A DNA stretch of 64,000 nucleotides, taken from the NCBI RefSeq assembly GCF_007678455.1, contig NZ_VEEP01000010.1, positions 148,858 through 212,857 on the forward strand, in the 5' to 3' direction. The first letter of the stretch is position 1; each line of letters opens with the position of its first letter. Below are positions 1-10,589 of the stretch, one piece after another. The DNA is from Cytobacillus oceanisediminis 2691. GTDB lineage: Bacteria > Bacillota > Bacilli > Bacillales > Cytobacillaceae. The notes under the pieces are model-generated. The model was not told the DNA's origin. It saw only the letters and a list, made by a program, of their open reading frames with translations, and ran no database searches. The position numbers were made by a program, and so were the translations under genes.

Positions 1-1829
<1,829 letters not shown>

Positions 1830-2076
1830 GGAATTTATTCATAGGGGATTGGACTATTTATGCAAAAACAGGAAGCGTTGGGGAAATTCCACTTATGCCT
1901 TAGTTGGAATCTTTAAGGGAGGAAAAGTTTTATAAACAATCTTCAAATAAATTTATTTAGAAATATCGTTATTTCACATAACATGAAAAAACGTAAAAAA
2001 TAACCCGTTCCTTTTTTCCTTGGGATATAAATGATATCTTTATTCACATTACAGTTTTATAAATTTTTTAAAAAGT

Positions 2077-2115
2077 AAAAAAGGCAACTCCCACACTGGG
2101 TCAGTTGCCTTTTTT
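2077..2115. terminator. Bidirectional intrinsic terminator
   Basis: A perfect 13-bp stem pairs AAAAAAGGCAACT (2077-2089) with AGTTGCCTTTTTT (2103-2115), with A/T runs on both sides. It would end the sigma/anti-sigma operon reading leftwards. Confidence 0.9.
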
Positions 2116-2188
2116 GTATAATGTTTTGCTACATATTTCACCTGTGCTGATATAATATGACAATACATGGAATGCAAATGAAGTTTAC
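2077..2188 (-). repeat. Decayed rlmCD 3'-end copy A with terminator
   Basis: Reading leftwards, a segment starting GTAAACTTC (2188) and containing TGTATTGTCATAT leads into a tail resembling the last codons of rlmCD: GTGAAATATGTAGCAAAACA, then AAGGCAACTGA. It runs directly into a 13-bp perfect hairpin (2077-2089 with 2103-2115). The same arrangement recurs at 4.35, 6.8, 9.8, 11.4 and 12.8 kb. A short open frame across it (2049-2267) is a relic of this tail rather than a gene. Confidence 0.6.
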
Positions 2189-2229
2189 ATGCTCTAGAAT
2201 GGCCATTCTTGTTTGTATGGTGTCGGCTG

Positions 2230-3675
2230 CTATTGACGAAGATCAATCCACCAACGATCTTTCGCATTCATATTTTCAGTACTGCCAACTCCACTATAAT
2301 GGAAAGCATCAAGGAAGATTGAATCCAGTTTATCCTTATCAACAAAATACCCTAAATTTATCTTCTTCGTTTGGCCTGGTTGGATAATGCCAATATTGTA
2401 AAAGCTTTTTCCTCTTCCGTGAGGTTCCAAATAATCAACTTCGCCCGTCATAATACTTTCTTCGTTAATTCCAGTTTTTCCATCATAGTTCCATGCATTG
2501 TTTTCAGATCGAAGTATTCGTAAAGACGGGTGCATGTAGATTTCTTCGGTTGCCTGTTTACCGGTATTTTTCACTGTTGTGGTCAAGTAAACAAATTTAG
2601 GGTTAACTAATTTTGACTCTATTATTTCGTCAATTGAATCTTTACCATCTCCAACTTTATAAACATCCCGCTTGTAAGGCAAGAATGTCTTAGTTTCATC
2701 AATAGCCTTATTCTTACTCAGAACTTGTAGTCCTACCTCATTAAAGTTACCTTGTTTTAAATCCTTAATTGAATCAAAGACTTCAACTTTTTCTATAACA
2801 TATTCAATCCTGTCTTTCTTGCTTGTGGAACCAGTAACTATCTGTTCTATTGTTACCGGAACCTTTTGTCCTACACGAAACAGTTGCTTGCTGTCCTTTT
2901 TCAAAGGAATTACCCTAGGTTCGGTTGAATCCTCCAATTTGTTTAAATGCGAACTATCATAATCTGCTATATATGATGCCAATTCTTTTGAAGTTGTCTC
3001 AAGAGAAATATTCTCAATGACCTTCACCATCTGTTCTTCGCTTACATCTTTTCCTATATAACTTTCTAACATGATTCCCTCTTTCTTAAATAAGAGAAAT
3101 ACCTGCCTGTTAAAGGCTAAATTGTCGTTTCCAGTGTCCTTATTAACAATCACAATTTTCCTGCCATTGATCTCTTTTTCTTCGTAGTTGTTTGAGTACA
3201 AAGTTTGAAAATCTGACTTTTCTCCCAACCTCCAAAGGATGAATGAAAACCCACCTTTGGCATAGTTATCTTTAAAAGAGTATTTCATTGCAGTCTCATC
3301 GATTGCCTCCATATTTTCCGGCAAATAATTGAGTTTTAATTTGTACCAATTGTTATTCTTTGAGGCATTATTTGTTACTGATAAATTTACTTCATAATTT
3401 TGTTTTTGCACAATCATATCATAGACTTTAACTGCCCCAAATGCGGTAGTTGGAATGCCAATCAATAAGCAGGCTACGGTGATTAAAATACGATTCCTTT
3501 TGCGCCTGGCCTGCGGCTGTTCACCTTTCATCTTGATTTCCTGCATAAACAACCTTTTCCTGCGCAGGTATGTATGTGAAAATTCATGATGTTCTTCCAG
3601 TTGTTTTTCAAAATCGTCCATAGCAATTTTTTCAGCTACTTCATCCATTCTTTTTAAGTTTTTTGAATTCATCAC
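2230..3675 (-). CDS. Membrane-anchored anti-sigma factor-like protein (DUF4179-like)
   Basis: 481 residues. The N-terminal ~60 residues are charged and cytoplasmic in character (FSHTYLRRKR), followed by one membrane segment at about residues 62-82 and a ~400-residue extracytoplasmic part. This is the layout of single-pass anti-sigma factors of the RsiX/RsiV/DUF4179 type. The first ~35 bases overlap the end of the sigma-factor gene, so translation is probably coupled. A GTG at 3675 and an ATG at 3672 both follow AGGAGG (8 and 11 bases); GTG is better spaced. The C-terminal part contains beta-rich segments and may sense an envelope signal. Role as the antagonist of the upstream sigma factor is inferred from position and topology; the stimulus is unknown. 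Confidence 0.75.
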   Translation of the reverse strand: MMNSKNLKRMDEVAEKIAMDDFEKQLEEHHEFSHTYLRRKRLFMQEIKMKGEQPQARRKRNRILITVACLLIGIPTTAFGAVKVYDMIVQKQNYEVNLSVTNNASKNNNWYKLKLNYLPENMEAIDETAMKYSFKDNYAKGGFSFILWRLGEKSDFQTLYSNNYEEKEINGRKIVIVNKDTGNDNLAFNRQVFLLFKKEGIMLESYIGKDVSEEQMVKVIENISLETTSKELASYIADYDSSHLNKLEDSTEPRVIPLKKDSKQLFRVGQKVPVTIEQIVTGSTSKKDRIEYVIEKVEVFDSIKDLKQGNFNEVGLQVLSKNKAIDETKTFLPYKRDVYKVGDGKDSIDEIIESKLVNPKFVYLTTTVKNTGKQATEEIYMHPSLRILRSENNAWNYDGKTGINEESIMTGEVDYLEPHGRGKSFYNIGIIQPGQTKKINLGYFVDKDKLDSIFLDAFHYSGVGSTENMNAKDRWWIDLRQ

Positions 3676-4198
3676 TCTGTCTACCTCCTAAAATAGTCAG
3701 TATACTTTTTCGAGCCCGTTCAAATTGCTTGCGGACATTCGCTTCAGTGATTCCTATTAACTCGGAAATTTCATGATAACTCAGGTCATAGAAGACTTTG
3801 TATTTAAAAACAAGTTTGTAAGGATTCTTTAAAGTTGTTAACAACGTATCAATTTGGGCTTCAGAGATTACACCCTGTTCCCAATCTTTAATATTCTCAT
3901 TTGCTGCTTCTGTCGTCTCTTTTTGATATTCATCCAAGATTATTCCAAGCCGTTTGTTTTTCCTATAGCTATCAATTGCCTTGTTTTTTGCAATTCTCAA
4001 TATATAACGTTTAAGCTCTAGCTTGTTCAAACAGTGGACTTTATCTATATGCTGATAGAGAGTAATGAACGTTTCTTGAACGGTGTCTTCCGCCTGCTGA
4101 ATATTATTCAAAACCGAATATGCCAAATAATAAATTTTCTGTTCATAGAGGTCGTATAACTCTTCCATCTTTTCATAATCCTTGTTGGGATCATTCAT
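3641..4198 (-). CDS. ECF-type RNA polymerase sigma factor
   Basis: 185 residues from the ATG at 4198, which sits 9-10 bases after AAAGGAGG. An earlier in-frame ATG at 4219 would place the ribosome site inside the coding region and is rejected. Region 2 is seen at about residues 13-75 (LYEQKIYYLAYSVLNN, AEDTVQETFITLYQHI, then RYILRIAKNKAIDSYRK), and region 4 near residues 115-170 (VFYDLSYHEISELIGI, ANVRKQFERARKSI). Regions 1 and 3 are absent, as in group 4 sigma factors. The overlapping downstream gene encodes a single-pass membrane protein, the expected partner anti-sigma factor. The target genes cannot be told from this window. Confidence 0.9.
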   Translation of the reverse strand: MNDPNKDYEKMEELYDLYEQKIYYLAYSVLNNIQQAEDTVQETFITLYQHIDKVHCLNKLELKRYILRIAKNKAIDSYRKNKRLGIILDEYQKETTEAANENIKDWEQGVISEAQIDTLLTTLKNPYKLVFKYKVFYDLSYHEISELIGITEANVRKQFERARKSILTILGGRQSDEFKKLKKNG

Positions 4199-4341
4199 GT
4201 TACTGCTCCCTCCTTTCACTCTTTATAACGAATGCACCTAAGCTTTTGTGACACTCTATAATAAGAAAAGAAAAAAACGGTTCTTCCCTCCAACCCAGGG
4301 GCAGAAGTATCAGATCAAATAGCGGAATTTCTTGCTGCTGA

Positions 4342-4374
4342 AAGAGCCTTATCCCACCAAAGGATAAGGCTCTT
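4342..4374 (-). terminator. Intrinsic terminator of the HAD/DUF429/Nif3 group
   Basis: AAGAGCCTTATCC (4342-4354) pairs perfectly with GGATAAGGCTCTT (4362-4374). On the minus strand it is downstream of the Nif3-like gene. Confidence 0.75.
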
Positions 4375-4440
4375 CTATTATTCCAGACTATTTTCGCCAC
4401 CGCTTACAATGAAGGTAGATGGTATATGTGCACGTATATA
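4342..4440 (-). repeat. Decayed rlmCD 3'-end copy B with terminator
   Basis: Reading leftwards, ATTGTAAGCGGTGGCGAAAA at about 4390-4410 matches the rlmCD tail CACTGTGAAGCTGTTGCGAA at most positions. It is followed by a 13-bp hairpin. The open frame at 4200-4400 crosses this relic and is not a gene. Confidence 0.5.
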
Positions 4441-4496
4441 CGATGACAAAATCACTTTAGGCTCCCTTTGGATATAGGTCGGGGATGGCTTTTGTT

Positions 4497-5258
4497 TTAT
4501 TCTATATTCGCTTCATAATGCTCTTCATTAAGTCTAACTGCTTCAAGCCCTTTTACGTTTTCAATCAATTTCATGGCCAGGCTTTCAATTCCAAAAAGTT
4601 CTGTAAAAGTATGACTTCCAATGACAAGATTGATCCCTTTAAACTGAGCATATTGAATCGTATACAAATTACACTCACCTGTAATGTAGACATCGCACTT
4701 ATCTTCAACTGCTTCCTTAAGGCAGGCAGTTGGCGCTCCGTTACCACAGACTAAGCCCACTCGCTTTACCTTATTGTCATTAAAGCGCCAGTATTTAACT
4801 GGCTCTTCAAGCAGATTCTCCATATTTTTCACTAAATCATTTAATTCGATTTCTTCTGCGTACTCTGCGACTCTGCCAAAGAATAACCCTTCCCATTCGT
4901 GGGTTCTTTTTACAATTTCTAAATTTAATTTTTCTAATAAACTATCATTTGTTCCAAAGTTACTGTCATCAAGCGGCAAGTGATTATAGTAGTGACTGAT
5001 ACCATATTCCGCTAGTTTTTCGATGCATGCCACTTTTAATCCATATATTTCATCCCAGGCATCGTGGTGTGTCACCATCATATCAACACCATGAAGTCTT
5101 GCTTCCTCTATGGTTTCAAGGGTGAGGTTCACACAGTAGCCTACCTTTTCAACTTTTTTATCTGCATGATATGTAAGCCCGGATTCCATTGAATAAATTT
5201 CATTATTTGTTATATTGAACAGGGCATTAATTCTTTCAGCAACATTTGCAGCATCCAT
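4497..5258 (-). CDS. Nif3-like dinuclear metal centre protein
   Basis: 253 residues, starting 8 bases after GAGGAGG. The family signature is visible as VTHHDAWDEI near residue 62 (metal-binding His pair) and GSHTFTELFGIESL near residue 216 (the GH..TE..G type C-terminal motif). These His, Glu and Asp residues bind two metals in Nif3/YbgI/YqfO proteins. The length resembles the short form (E. coli YbgI, about 247 residues) and lacks the inserted PII-like domain of Bacillus YqfO, so this is a second, shorter paralogue type. It lies at the end of a same-strand run with DUF429 and HAD genes but 156 bases after DUF429, so co-transcription is uncertain. Biochemical role is not settled for the family. 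Confidence 0.85.
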   Translation of the reverse strand: MDAANVAERINALFNITNNEIYSMESGLTYHADKKVEKVGYCVNLTLETIEEARLHGVDMMVTHHDAWDEIYGLKVACIEKLAEYGISHYYNHLPLDDSNFGTNDSLLEKLNLEIVKRTHEWEGLFFGRVAEYAEEIELNDLVKNMENLLEEPVKYWRFNDNKVKRVGLVCGNGAPTACLKEAVEDKCDVYITGECNLYTIQYAQFKGINLVIGSHTFTELFGIESLAMKLIENVKGLEAVRLNEEHYEANIE

Positions 5259-5414
5259 TTACTTTTCCTCCTCAATTCCATCATATTTTTTCTTCATTTT
5301 TTATTAATACCTTGGTTGTAATCTAAGATGGATAAGTTGAAGCAACTGATGAATAAGGAATACCAACTAACAAACCTGGCGTATTTCCAATACATACAGC
5401 CAACTACGCTGAAT

Positions 5415-6074
5415 TTAACAGCAATAGTCATAAGGATGCAGCGGAGGAGAAGCCCGGTAAATCCATTTTGGATTATGGGCAGGATCCTTCCAATGCCATG
5501 CACCTAACGCAGCTGCACATGCATCGATGGAATGGCTTTCTCTTTCGATTTCAATAGGTAATTGAGCAAGTCCCTGCTCCATAAGCCAATTTCGGATATA
5601 ACTTCTAGCTGATTGTTCTTGTTTGTAAGCCAACACAAATTCAATATTTTGTTTGGACAGTCTTGATCCAATTACGGCCCCTGGATGGACTTCTACTAAA
5701 GAAATGGGATTCGCAGTATTTAAATTCTCTATTTCTCTACTAAGCTTTATTCCTCTTAAAGTTAAATACACCATTCTATTAAAGGTTGGCGGCATGATGG
5801 ACCCTGATCTCATCCCTAAATTCACAATAAACTTTCTTAGTTCCCGGTCACTTTTTCTATCTCCGCCACCGTCTTCATAGGATAATGGTGCATCAATTCC
5901 GATTGTTACCTCATCTAATTGACTTTGCTCAAAAATCTCGTTCAATATGTCCTGATCACTCATATTATTTGCCCACTTAACCAATTGCAGGTGGTTTCCC
6001 TTTTGGTTAAAAATAGTGAGGACTGTATCCTTATGATTTCTTGGACCTGATAAGTCAATTCCGATTACTCTCAT
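5415..6074 (-). CDS. DUF429 family protein (RNase H-like fold)
   Basis: 219 residues. The protein opens with MRVIGIDLSGPRNH, a typical DUF429 beginning, followed by TIGIDAPLSYEDGGG near residue 57, SLVEVHPGAV near residue 125 and SIDACAAALGAWH near residue 188. The Asp residues of IGIDLS, GIDAP and DACAAA occupy positions that resemble the acidic sites of the RNase H-like fold. The function of DUF429 is unknown. The gene follows the HAD phosphatase by 30 bases and probably shares its transcript. Confidence 0.8.
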   Translation of the reverse strand: MRVIGIDLSGPRNHKDTVLTIFNQKGNHLQLVKWANNMSDQDILNEIFEQSQLDEVTIGIDAPLSYEDGGGDRKSDRELRKFIVNLGMRSGSIMPPTFNRMVYLTLRGIKLSREIENLNTANPISLVEVHPGAVIGSRLSKQNIEFVLAYKQEQSARSYIRNWLMEQGLAQLPIEIERESHSIDACAAALGAWHWKDPAHNPKWIYRASPPLHPYDYCC

Positions 6075-6104
6075 ACAAAACCCTCACTTTCGTCATTACA
6101 ACTG

Positions 6105-6722
6105 CTAGCATAATCTTAAAAGTTCTTCAAAGCTTTTAACTTTCATATCATATTCACTTACTTGGCCAAATCCGTATTCAGCATATATAAAGGGAATGTT
6201 AGCAAATCTGGCTGCATCTAAATCACCTTGAGTGTCGCCCACATAAACTGGATTTGATAAGTTGTTTCTCTCAATAATTAATTTAATATTTTCACCTTTT
6301 GACAAACCAGTTCTGCCTGGGTTTTCAAAGTCCAAAAAATACTGATCAAGCCTATGATACTTATAAAACGCTTCTATGTAACCATCCTGGCAGTTACTGA
6401 CGATGAATAGTTTGTATTTTCGAGAAAGCTCTTTTAAGACATTCTCTACATTGTCAAAAAGAACCCCTCCGCTTTTTTCTATGACAGAATGTTCTACTTC
6501 GCAACAATCTTTTATTATTTCTTGACGCTCATTATCATTAAGGGTAGGGAAGAACTTCCTGGTTATTTCATTCATCTGTAAACCCATCGTACCTTCAAAG
6601 TCTTTCCGGGTTAATTCACTATTTAAGTGATTACTTTTTCTTATAACGCTGTTCCAGGCACTAAGGACCGTATCTATTGGATCCCAAATAGTTCCATCCA
6701 GATCAAAAATAATGCTATCCAA
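6105..6722 (-). CDS. HAD-family phosphatase (phosphoglycolate phosphatase-like)
   Basis: 205 residues from a TTG at 6722, preceded by GGGAGTGA at suitable distance. Motif I is FDLDGTIWD at residues 6-14 (catalytic Asp pair), motif II is VSNCQDGY near residue 110, the conserved Lys is in LSKGENIK near residue 140, and motif IV is YVGDTQGDLDAA near residue 160. A helical cap lies between motifs I and II, as in subfamily IA phosphatases. The substrate cannot be named. It is first gene of a likely HAD-DUF429 transcript, and the neighbours do not define a pathway. Confidence 0.85.
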   Translation of the reverse strand: MDSIIFDLDGTIWDPIDTVLSAWNSVIRKSNHLNSELTRKDFEGTMGLQMNEITRKFFPTLNDNERQEIIKDCCEVEHSVIEKSGGVLFDNVENVLKELSRKYKLFIVSNCQDGYIEAFYKYHRLDQYFLDFENPGRTGLSKGENIKLIIERNNLSNPVYVGDTQGDLDAARFANIPFIYAEYGFGQVSEYDMKVKSFEELLRLC

Positions 6723-6823
6723 TTCAGATCACTCCCATTTATGTTAACCCTCTCCTTCAAGGGCTTCCAAAGACTCATACCAATATATCACACCAAAAGA
6801 TGGAAATAAAACATACTGCTAAA

Positions 6824-6853
6824 AGAGCCTTATCCTCCAAGGGATAAGACTCT
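6824..6853 (-). terminator. Intrinsic terminator-like hairpin
   Basis: AGAGCCTTATCC (6824-6835) pairs with GGATAAGACTCT (6842-6853) with one imperfect pair. On the minus strand TTTT follows. Confidence 0.6.
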
Positions 6854-6922
6854 CTAATTTCGAAACAGCTTCACAGTAAGTTGATTGTATATGCCAATAC
6901 AAAAGGTGCTTGGTGAGTTTAC
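6824..6922 (-). repeat. Decayed rlmCD 3'-end copy C with terminator
   Basis: Reading leftwards from 6922: GTAAACTCACCAAGCACCTT, then TGTATTGGCATATAC, then ACTGTGAAGCTGTTTCGAAA, the last matching rlmCD (CACTGTGAAGCTGTTGCGAA) with few changes, then the hairpin. Copies A, D and F share the first two blocks in altered form. Confidence 0.65.
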
Positions 6923-7028
6923 ACCTTCATCAAAATAGCACCCTTGCCTTCAGCTAATGGTTTGTATATCCTAACTCCCATAGCGGACTCTTACCGCCAA
7001 GTTAATGAACCTGCCTGGCATACAAAAA

Positions 7029-7051
7029 ACGACGGGAGCATTTCCCGTCGT
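7029..7051 (-). terminator. Terminator of the GDPD gene
   Basis: ACGACGGGA (7029-7037) pairs with TCCCGTCGT (7043-7051); TTTTTTG follows on the minus strand, about 130 bases after the GDPD stop. The stretch 6926-7020 holds no other feature I can support. Confidence 0.85.
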
Positions 7052-7179
7052 GAGTAACAAGAGATTAAAAGTAAAAGATAAATAGATTCAAAACTTTCTA
7101 GCTAGGAGCTCAAATCGCCTTGAATTAAGATATTCAGCACAGGCGCTTTTAAGTAATGGGTTTAGCTAAGATTTTATTT

Positions 7180-8286
7180 TTACTCAAAGTCCTTGGGAGC
7201 CAAGTAGTTCTTAGGCAGTTCCATGCTATGCTGCTCCATGACCTTACGAAGCATGTCCGGGTAGTCGGTGATGATCCCGTCAACGCCGTCATTGATAAGC
7301 TTATTCATCGTCGGCTCGTCGTCTACTGTCCACGGTATAACCTTCATACCGTAATTATGCGCTTCCTGCACCATACTCTTAGTTACATAGGGTTCATAGT
7401 TCTCATCTGTGACTTTGCCATTCTGCGGAAAACCGTGTACAGGGGAGATGGCATCTGCACCGAATGAGTGGGCAGCGGCAACAAGGTCGCCACTAAAGTC
7501 GTCAATATCAATTCCACCCAACCAAGGAGAGGCACCAGGCTGTCCAGGCTGGAGGAACTGCGGACCGTTAGTCAAAGCGACGATAGGCAGGCGAGGCTCA
7601 ACCTCACGCATTCGCATAAGTGCGCCCCAGTCAAAGCTTTGAATTGACACCCGGTTAATCATCCCTGCCTCGCGAACCTCCCGGGCAACAATCTGTACGA
7701 ATTCTTCACGTGGAGCAGTCTCCTCAGGTGCCCCGGCCTCCACTTTCGTCTCGATGTTCATCCACACTTTGTTTGCGTGGTAGAACTTGACAAGATCAAA
7801 CACCTCGCTAAGCAGAGGCATCTTTGCTCCAGGACTCAGCTCCTGCCCCGGGAATTGCTGCAGTTTAAGAGAGCCACAGTCCAATGTACGCACCTGGTCA
7901 AGGGTAAGGTCCTTTATGTATTTTCCTACGTAAGGATATTCAGGATCTCCTTCGATGGCCGGTCCTGTGTCCTGGCACTTGGCACCTGATATCTTACGGT
8001 CGTGCGTGACAACAGCTTGATGATCCTCGGTGATCTGCACGTCGAGCTCAAGGGTACTCACACCGACTTCAAGTGCTTTGGAAAACGAGGCAATCGTTGA
8101 CTCAACAGTTAGTCCAATTCCTCCGCGGTGGGCCTGCAGGTCGAACTCCTTTGGACCAAAGCTCTTTGAGTTATGTGACCAAGTCGGGTTCTCAGCCGCC
8201 GAAACAGACTGTGTTGATACCTGGCTGGCACCTGTACTCACCATCAGAGCAGCCAATGTTGCTAATATGAACTTTTTTTTCTTCAT
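7180..8286 (-). CDS. Secreted glycerophosphodiester phosphodiesterase
   Basis: 368 residues. A Sec signal peptide covers about residues 1-31 (KKKK, hydrophobic core, then VSAA before ENP). The GDPD domain starts at FDLQAHRGG, with the conserved ELDVQITEDHQAVVTHD carrying the metal-binding Glu/Asp and second catalytic His. Later blocks include MNIETKVEAG, VSIQSFDW, VIPWTVDD and GVDGIITDYPD. The enzyme hydrolyses glycerophosphodiesters to glycerol-3-phosphate and an alcohol, here outside the membrane. Its codons look more GC-rich than those of its neighbours and of the AT-rich flanks, suggesting acquisition. It is divergent from another secreted phosphoesterase, so the pair may serve phosphate or lipid-headgroup scavenging; that link is inference. 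Confidence 0.92.
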   Translation of the reverse strand: MKKKKFILATLAALMVSTGASQVSTQSVSAAENPTWSHNSKSFGPKEFDLQAHRGGIGLTVESTIASFSKALEVGVSTLELDVQITEDHQAVVTHDRKISGAKCQDTGPAIEGDPEYPYVGKYIKDLTLDQVRTLDCGSLKLQQFPGQELSPGAKMPLLSEVFDLVKFYHANKVWMNIETKVEAGAPEETAPREEFVQIVAREVREAGMINRVSIQSFDWGALMRMREVEPRLPIVALTNGPQFLQPGQPGASPWLGGIDIDDFSGDLVAAAHSFGADAISPVHGFPQNGKVTDENYEPYVTKSMVQEAHNYGMKVIPWTVDDEPTMNKLINDGVDGIITDYPDMLRKVMEQHSMELPKNYLAPKDFE

Positions 8287-8322
8287 TCTCTCAACTCCCT
8301 TAATCTTGTAAAATAAATAACT

Positions 8323-8349
8323 ATTATAAGTTTAGATAGGAGTTGTAAA
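8323..8349 (-). promoter_or_regulatory. Possible sigma-A promoter of the GDPD gene
   Basis: On the minus strand TTTACA (8349-8344) and TATAAT (8328-8323) are separated by 15 bases, shorter than the usual 17. A GGGAG ribosome site precedes the ATG at 8286. Confidence 0.35.
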
Positions 8350-8680
8350 ATTTCATCTAGTATTATGATAATAAACCGTAAATAAAAACCAGTAAAATCC
8401 TCATAGGTATTTGGTCAATCAAAGAGGAACATAAAATCTCCCAGCACTGATTACTTCGACTTCTTGCACTTTCGAGAATCCTATAAAGCTATCTGTCATT
8501 TTACTCAGCAAAAAAGTAAAGATATAAAAGTACGGTTTTTTTTTAAGATTTTCACTGGATTTCTTTAATAAATCAAAATTTGGTAAAGAGATTGTTAATA
8601 TAGCTTTTTCAAAATTTAAATAGTCTATTATTAGAAAGAATCACACATACTTCTTGCAGGAAAAGGAAAGGGGAATTTTT
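8350..8680. other. AT-rich divergent intergenic region
   Basis: This region between the two divergent phosphoesterase genes is AT-rich. It contains T-rich hexamers that could be Pho-type sites, but no spaced TTAACA-like repeat is clear enough to call. No gene or RNA feature is seen. Confidence 0.3.
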
Positions 8681-9628
8681 ATGTTAAATGGACAAACAAC
8701 AAAGAAGAAACTAGGAATAAACCTAAAAGGCCTGGTAACCGCTTCTGCACTTGCGATTTCCCTTGCTGCAGTCAGCCCCACAACTTCAGCGTTCGCAAAA
8801 ACGGAAGAAAAGCCAAAATTTACATTTGGTATTGTACCGGATATTCAGTACTGTGACTGTACCGATAACAGAACCCGCTTTTACCGCAATTCGATCGACA
8901 AGTTAATGGAGGCTTCACAAACATTTAATAAGCAAGATGTAGATTTCACTGTACAAACAGGTGATTTGATTGACCGCAATATATCCAGCTTTTCAACCAT
9001 TCTTCCATACTTCAACACAATTGAGGGTCCGAAATATCATCTTCTTGGCAATCATGACTTTCCTGTAACAACAGATCAAGTCGTTGATATCCTCGGCATG
9101 CCGAATCAATATTATGATTTCAAATACAAGAACTGGCGATTTATCGCACTAGACACCAATGACCTTAGCCTTTACGCAAATTCAGCAGGATCTGAGAAAT
9201 ATCAGCAGGCTGAAAAAATGTATACCGAATTAAAAGAAAAGAATGCCATCAACGCTCAAACCTGGAACGGCGGGGTAAGCGAAGAACAGCTAAAATGGCT
9301 TCACGATGTGCTTGAAAAGGCTGCGAAATCACATGAAAAAGTCGTTGTCTTCTCCCATATGCCTGTTTACCCTGAAAATGAGCATAATGTGTGGAATTCC
9401 GAAGCAGTAATGGCAGAACTCGAGGCAGCCGGCAATGTTGTTGCATTCTTTAATGGACATAACCATGCGGGAAATTATGAATATAAAAATGGAATTCATT
9501 ATTTAAACCTTAAGGGAATGGTAGAAACCGCTGATACAAATGCATATTCCATATTAAAGGTTTATAAAGACCGTCTGGAAGTAGATGGTTTTGGACGTGA
9601 AACTGATCGCACTCTAACAATCCGATAA
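8681..9628 (+). CDS. Secreted calcineurin-like metallophosphoesterase (ADPRibase-Mn-like)
   Basis: 315 residues from the ATG at 8681, just after GGAAAGGGG; an in-frame upstream start at 8654 has no ribosome site. A signal peptide spans about residues 1-38, ending at SAFA before KTEE. Metallophosphoesterase motifs appear in order: GIVPDIQY, QTGDLIDRN, LLGNHDF, VVFSHMPVYP and FFNGHNHAG. The sequence D-I-Q-Y followed by RTRFYRNSIDKL resembles the ADP-ribose/CDP-alcohol diphosphatase branch (ADPRibase-Mn family), so a nucleotide-diphosphate-linked substrate is plausible but not shown. The gene is divergent from the secreted GDPD. AT-rich codons contrast with the GC-richer GDPD gene. Confidence 0.88.
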   Translation: MLNGQTTKKKLGINLKGLVTASALAISLAAVSPTTSAFAKTEEKPKFTFGIVPDIQYCDCTDNRTRFYRNSIDKLMEASQTFNKQDVDFTVQTGDLIDRNISSFSTILPYFNTIEGPKYHLLGNHDFPVTTDQVVDILGMPNQYYDFKYKNWRFIALDTNDLSLYANSAGSEKYQQAEKMYTELKEKNAINAQTWNGGVSEEQLKWLHDVLEKAAKSHEKVVVFSHMPVYPENEHNVWNSEAVMAELEAAGNVVAFFNGHNHAGNYEYKNGIHYLNLKGMVETADTNAYSILKVYKDRLEVDGFGRETDRTLTIR

Positions 9629-9793
9629 GACAGTAAACCTTTTTATGATTCAACCTTCCCGATTCTTTTTACTTGAGTGGGCATTAACAGTTCTTTCCTT
9701 TCCATAAAACACTGCGCTAAAGAAATAGAGATGGTCTTACGTCTCATTCGGGAAGCGAAATATCATTCCAATTAGTAAAGTATCGCTTCTTAA

Positions 9794-9824
9794 AGAGCCC
9801 TATCCGCCAAATGGATAGGGCTCT
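9794..9824. terminator. Intrinsic terminator between convergent genes
   Basis: AGAGCCCTATCC (9794-9805) pairs perfectly with GGATAGGGCTCT (9813-9824). It lies between the metallophosphoesterase and DUF1203 genes. The rest of 9629-10070 shows nothing supportable beyond copy D. Confidence 0.8.
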
Positions 9825-9905
9825 CTTATTTATGCTAATACAATTTCTACCACAGCTTCACAGTGCACTAAGAGTATATGACAACACAGGATGCTGGTAA
9901 GTTAC
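9794..9905 (-). repeat. Decayed rlmCD 3'-end copy D with terminator
   Basis: Reading leftwards, an open frame ends in VHCEAVVEIVLA and a stop, very close to [15 protein letters not shown] of intact rlmCD. Upstream it has GTAACTTACCAGCAT and TGTTGTCATATAC, shared with copies A, C and F. A 12-bp hairpin follows. Confidence 0.7.
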
Positions 9906-10070
9906 TATCTCGTTTTGTCAAAATCCCCCCTCAACTCCAGGTCATCTCCACTCCCACCTGTCGTCTTTTTGCACCTCCTACATTGCCTTCTAAGCTCTTA
10001 TTTACCTGTTCTCATATGGCAAGGTATAATAATGCTTATAGGATAATAGATATTTGCATTTCCAACTTTA

Positions 10071-10544
10071 TTACACCCTATTAACAAGGCAGTTATAGCA
10101 GCCTGGTTTAGCATTAAGAATGTGAATATATTCTACTTCTTTATTATCAAAAATCCCATCTATATTTTCTCTCAAATTTACCCCTTCTATAACCCTTGCT
10201 TCTACAATCATTGAGTCAGTATTGTAGCCGCGTACGGAAAGATACCTATGGTGTAACATATCCGGAATTTCATTTACATCCAGCTTAGCGGTAGTTGCAC
10301 CTTTTCGTATAAATATAGGCCCACTTGCTTTATAAGGCGAATTAACAGAATGATATTGGTAATTCAGTAAGATTACCTCTTCTCCTACCTCTGCATCCTT
10401 CAAACTTACCCTGCAGGGATATCCGGGCTTTTTTTTTGCGATCATTTTGACTGCCCCGATCCTTTTTAATGCTTCATCATTCAACAAAAATAGGTTATTA
10501 AATTCCTTCTCTGGTAACGCAATAATTTGAAAATTATTTCTCAT
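10071..10544 (-). CDS. DUF1203 family protein
   Basis: 157 residues. The segment GYPCRVSLKDAEVGEEVILLNYQ near residue 55, followed by SPYKASGPIFIRKGA, is the typical DUF1203 core (G.PCR..L.DA..GE...L). The protein ends with KPGCYNCLVNRV. The fold and function are not known to me. The gene begins 45 bases after the Ada-type regulator on the same strand and may be part of the same transcript; in B. subtilis the gene after adaA is adaB, so the partner differs here. Confidence 0.8.
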   Translation of the reverse strand: MRNNFQIIALPEKEFNNLFLLNDEALKRIGAVKMIAKKKPGYPCRVSLKDAEVGEEVILLNYQYHSVNSPYKASGPIFIRKGATTAKLDVNEIPDMLHHRYLSVRGYNTDSMIVEARVIEGVNLRENIDGIFDNKEVEYIHILNAKPGCYNCLVNRV

Positions 10545-10589
10545 ATTATCCCTCCCTAGTTTTATGAAGCACTTCTTGAAATAACTATG

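Noticed and set aside
2049-2267. 72-codon minus-strand frame
   Set aside because: It crosses the terminator and the decayed rlmCD tail; no ribosome site, and it overlaps the anti-sigma 3' end.
4200-4400. 66-codon minus-strand frame
   Set aside because: It overlaps a terminator and rlmCD-tail copy B and has no ribosome site.
8287-8680. Pho box between the two phosphoesterase genes
   Set aside because: T-rich hexamers exist, but not as clear direct repeats with 11-bp spacing.
9878-10084. Plus-strand 68-codon frame
   Set aside because: Starts in rlmCD-tail copy D, overlaps the DUF1203 3' end and has no ribosome site.
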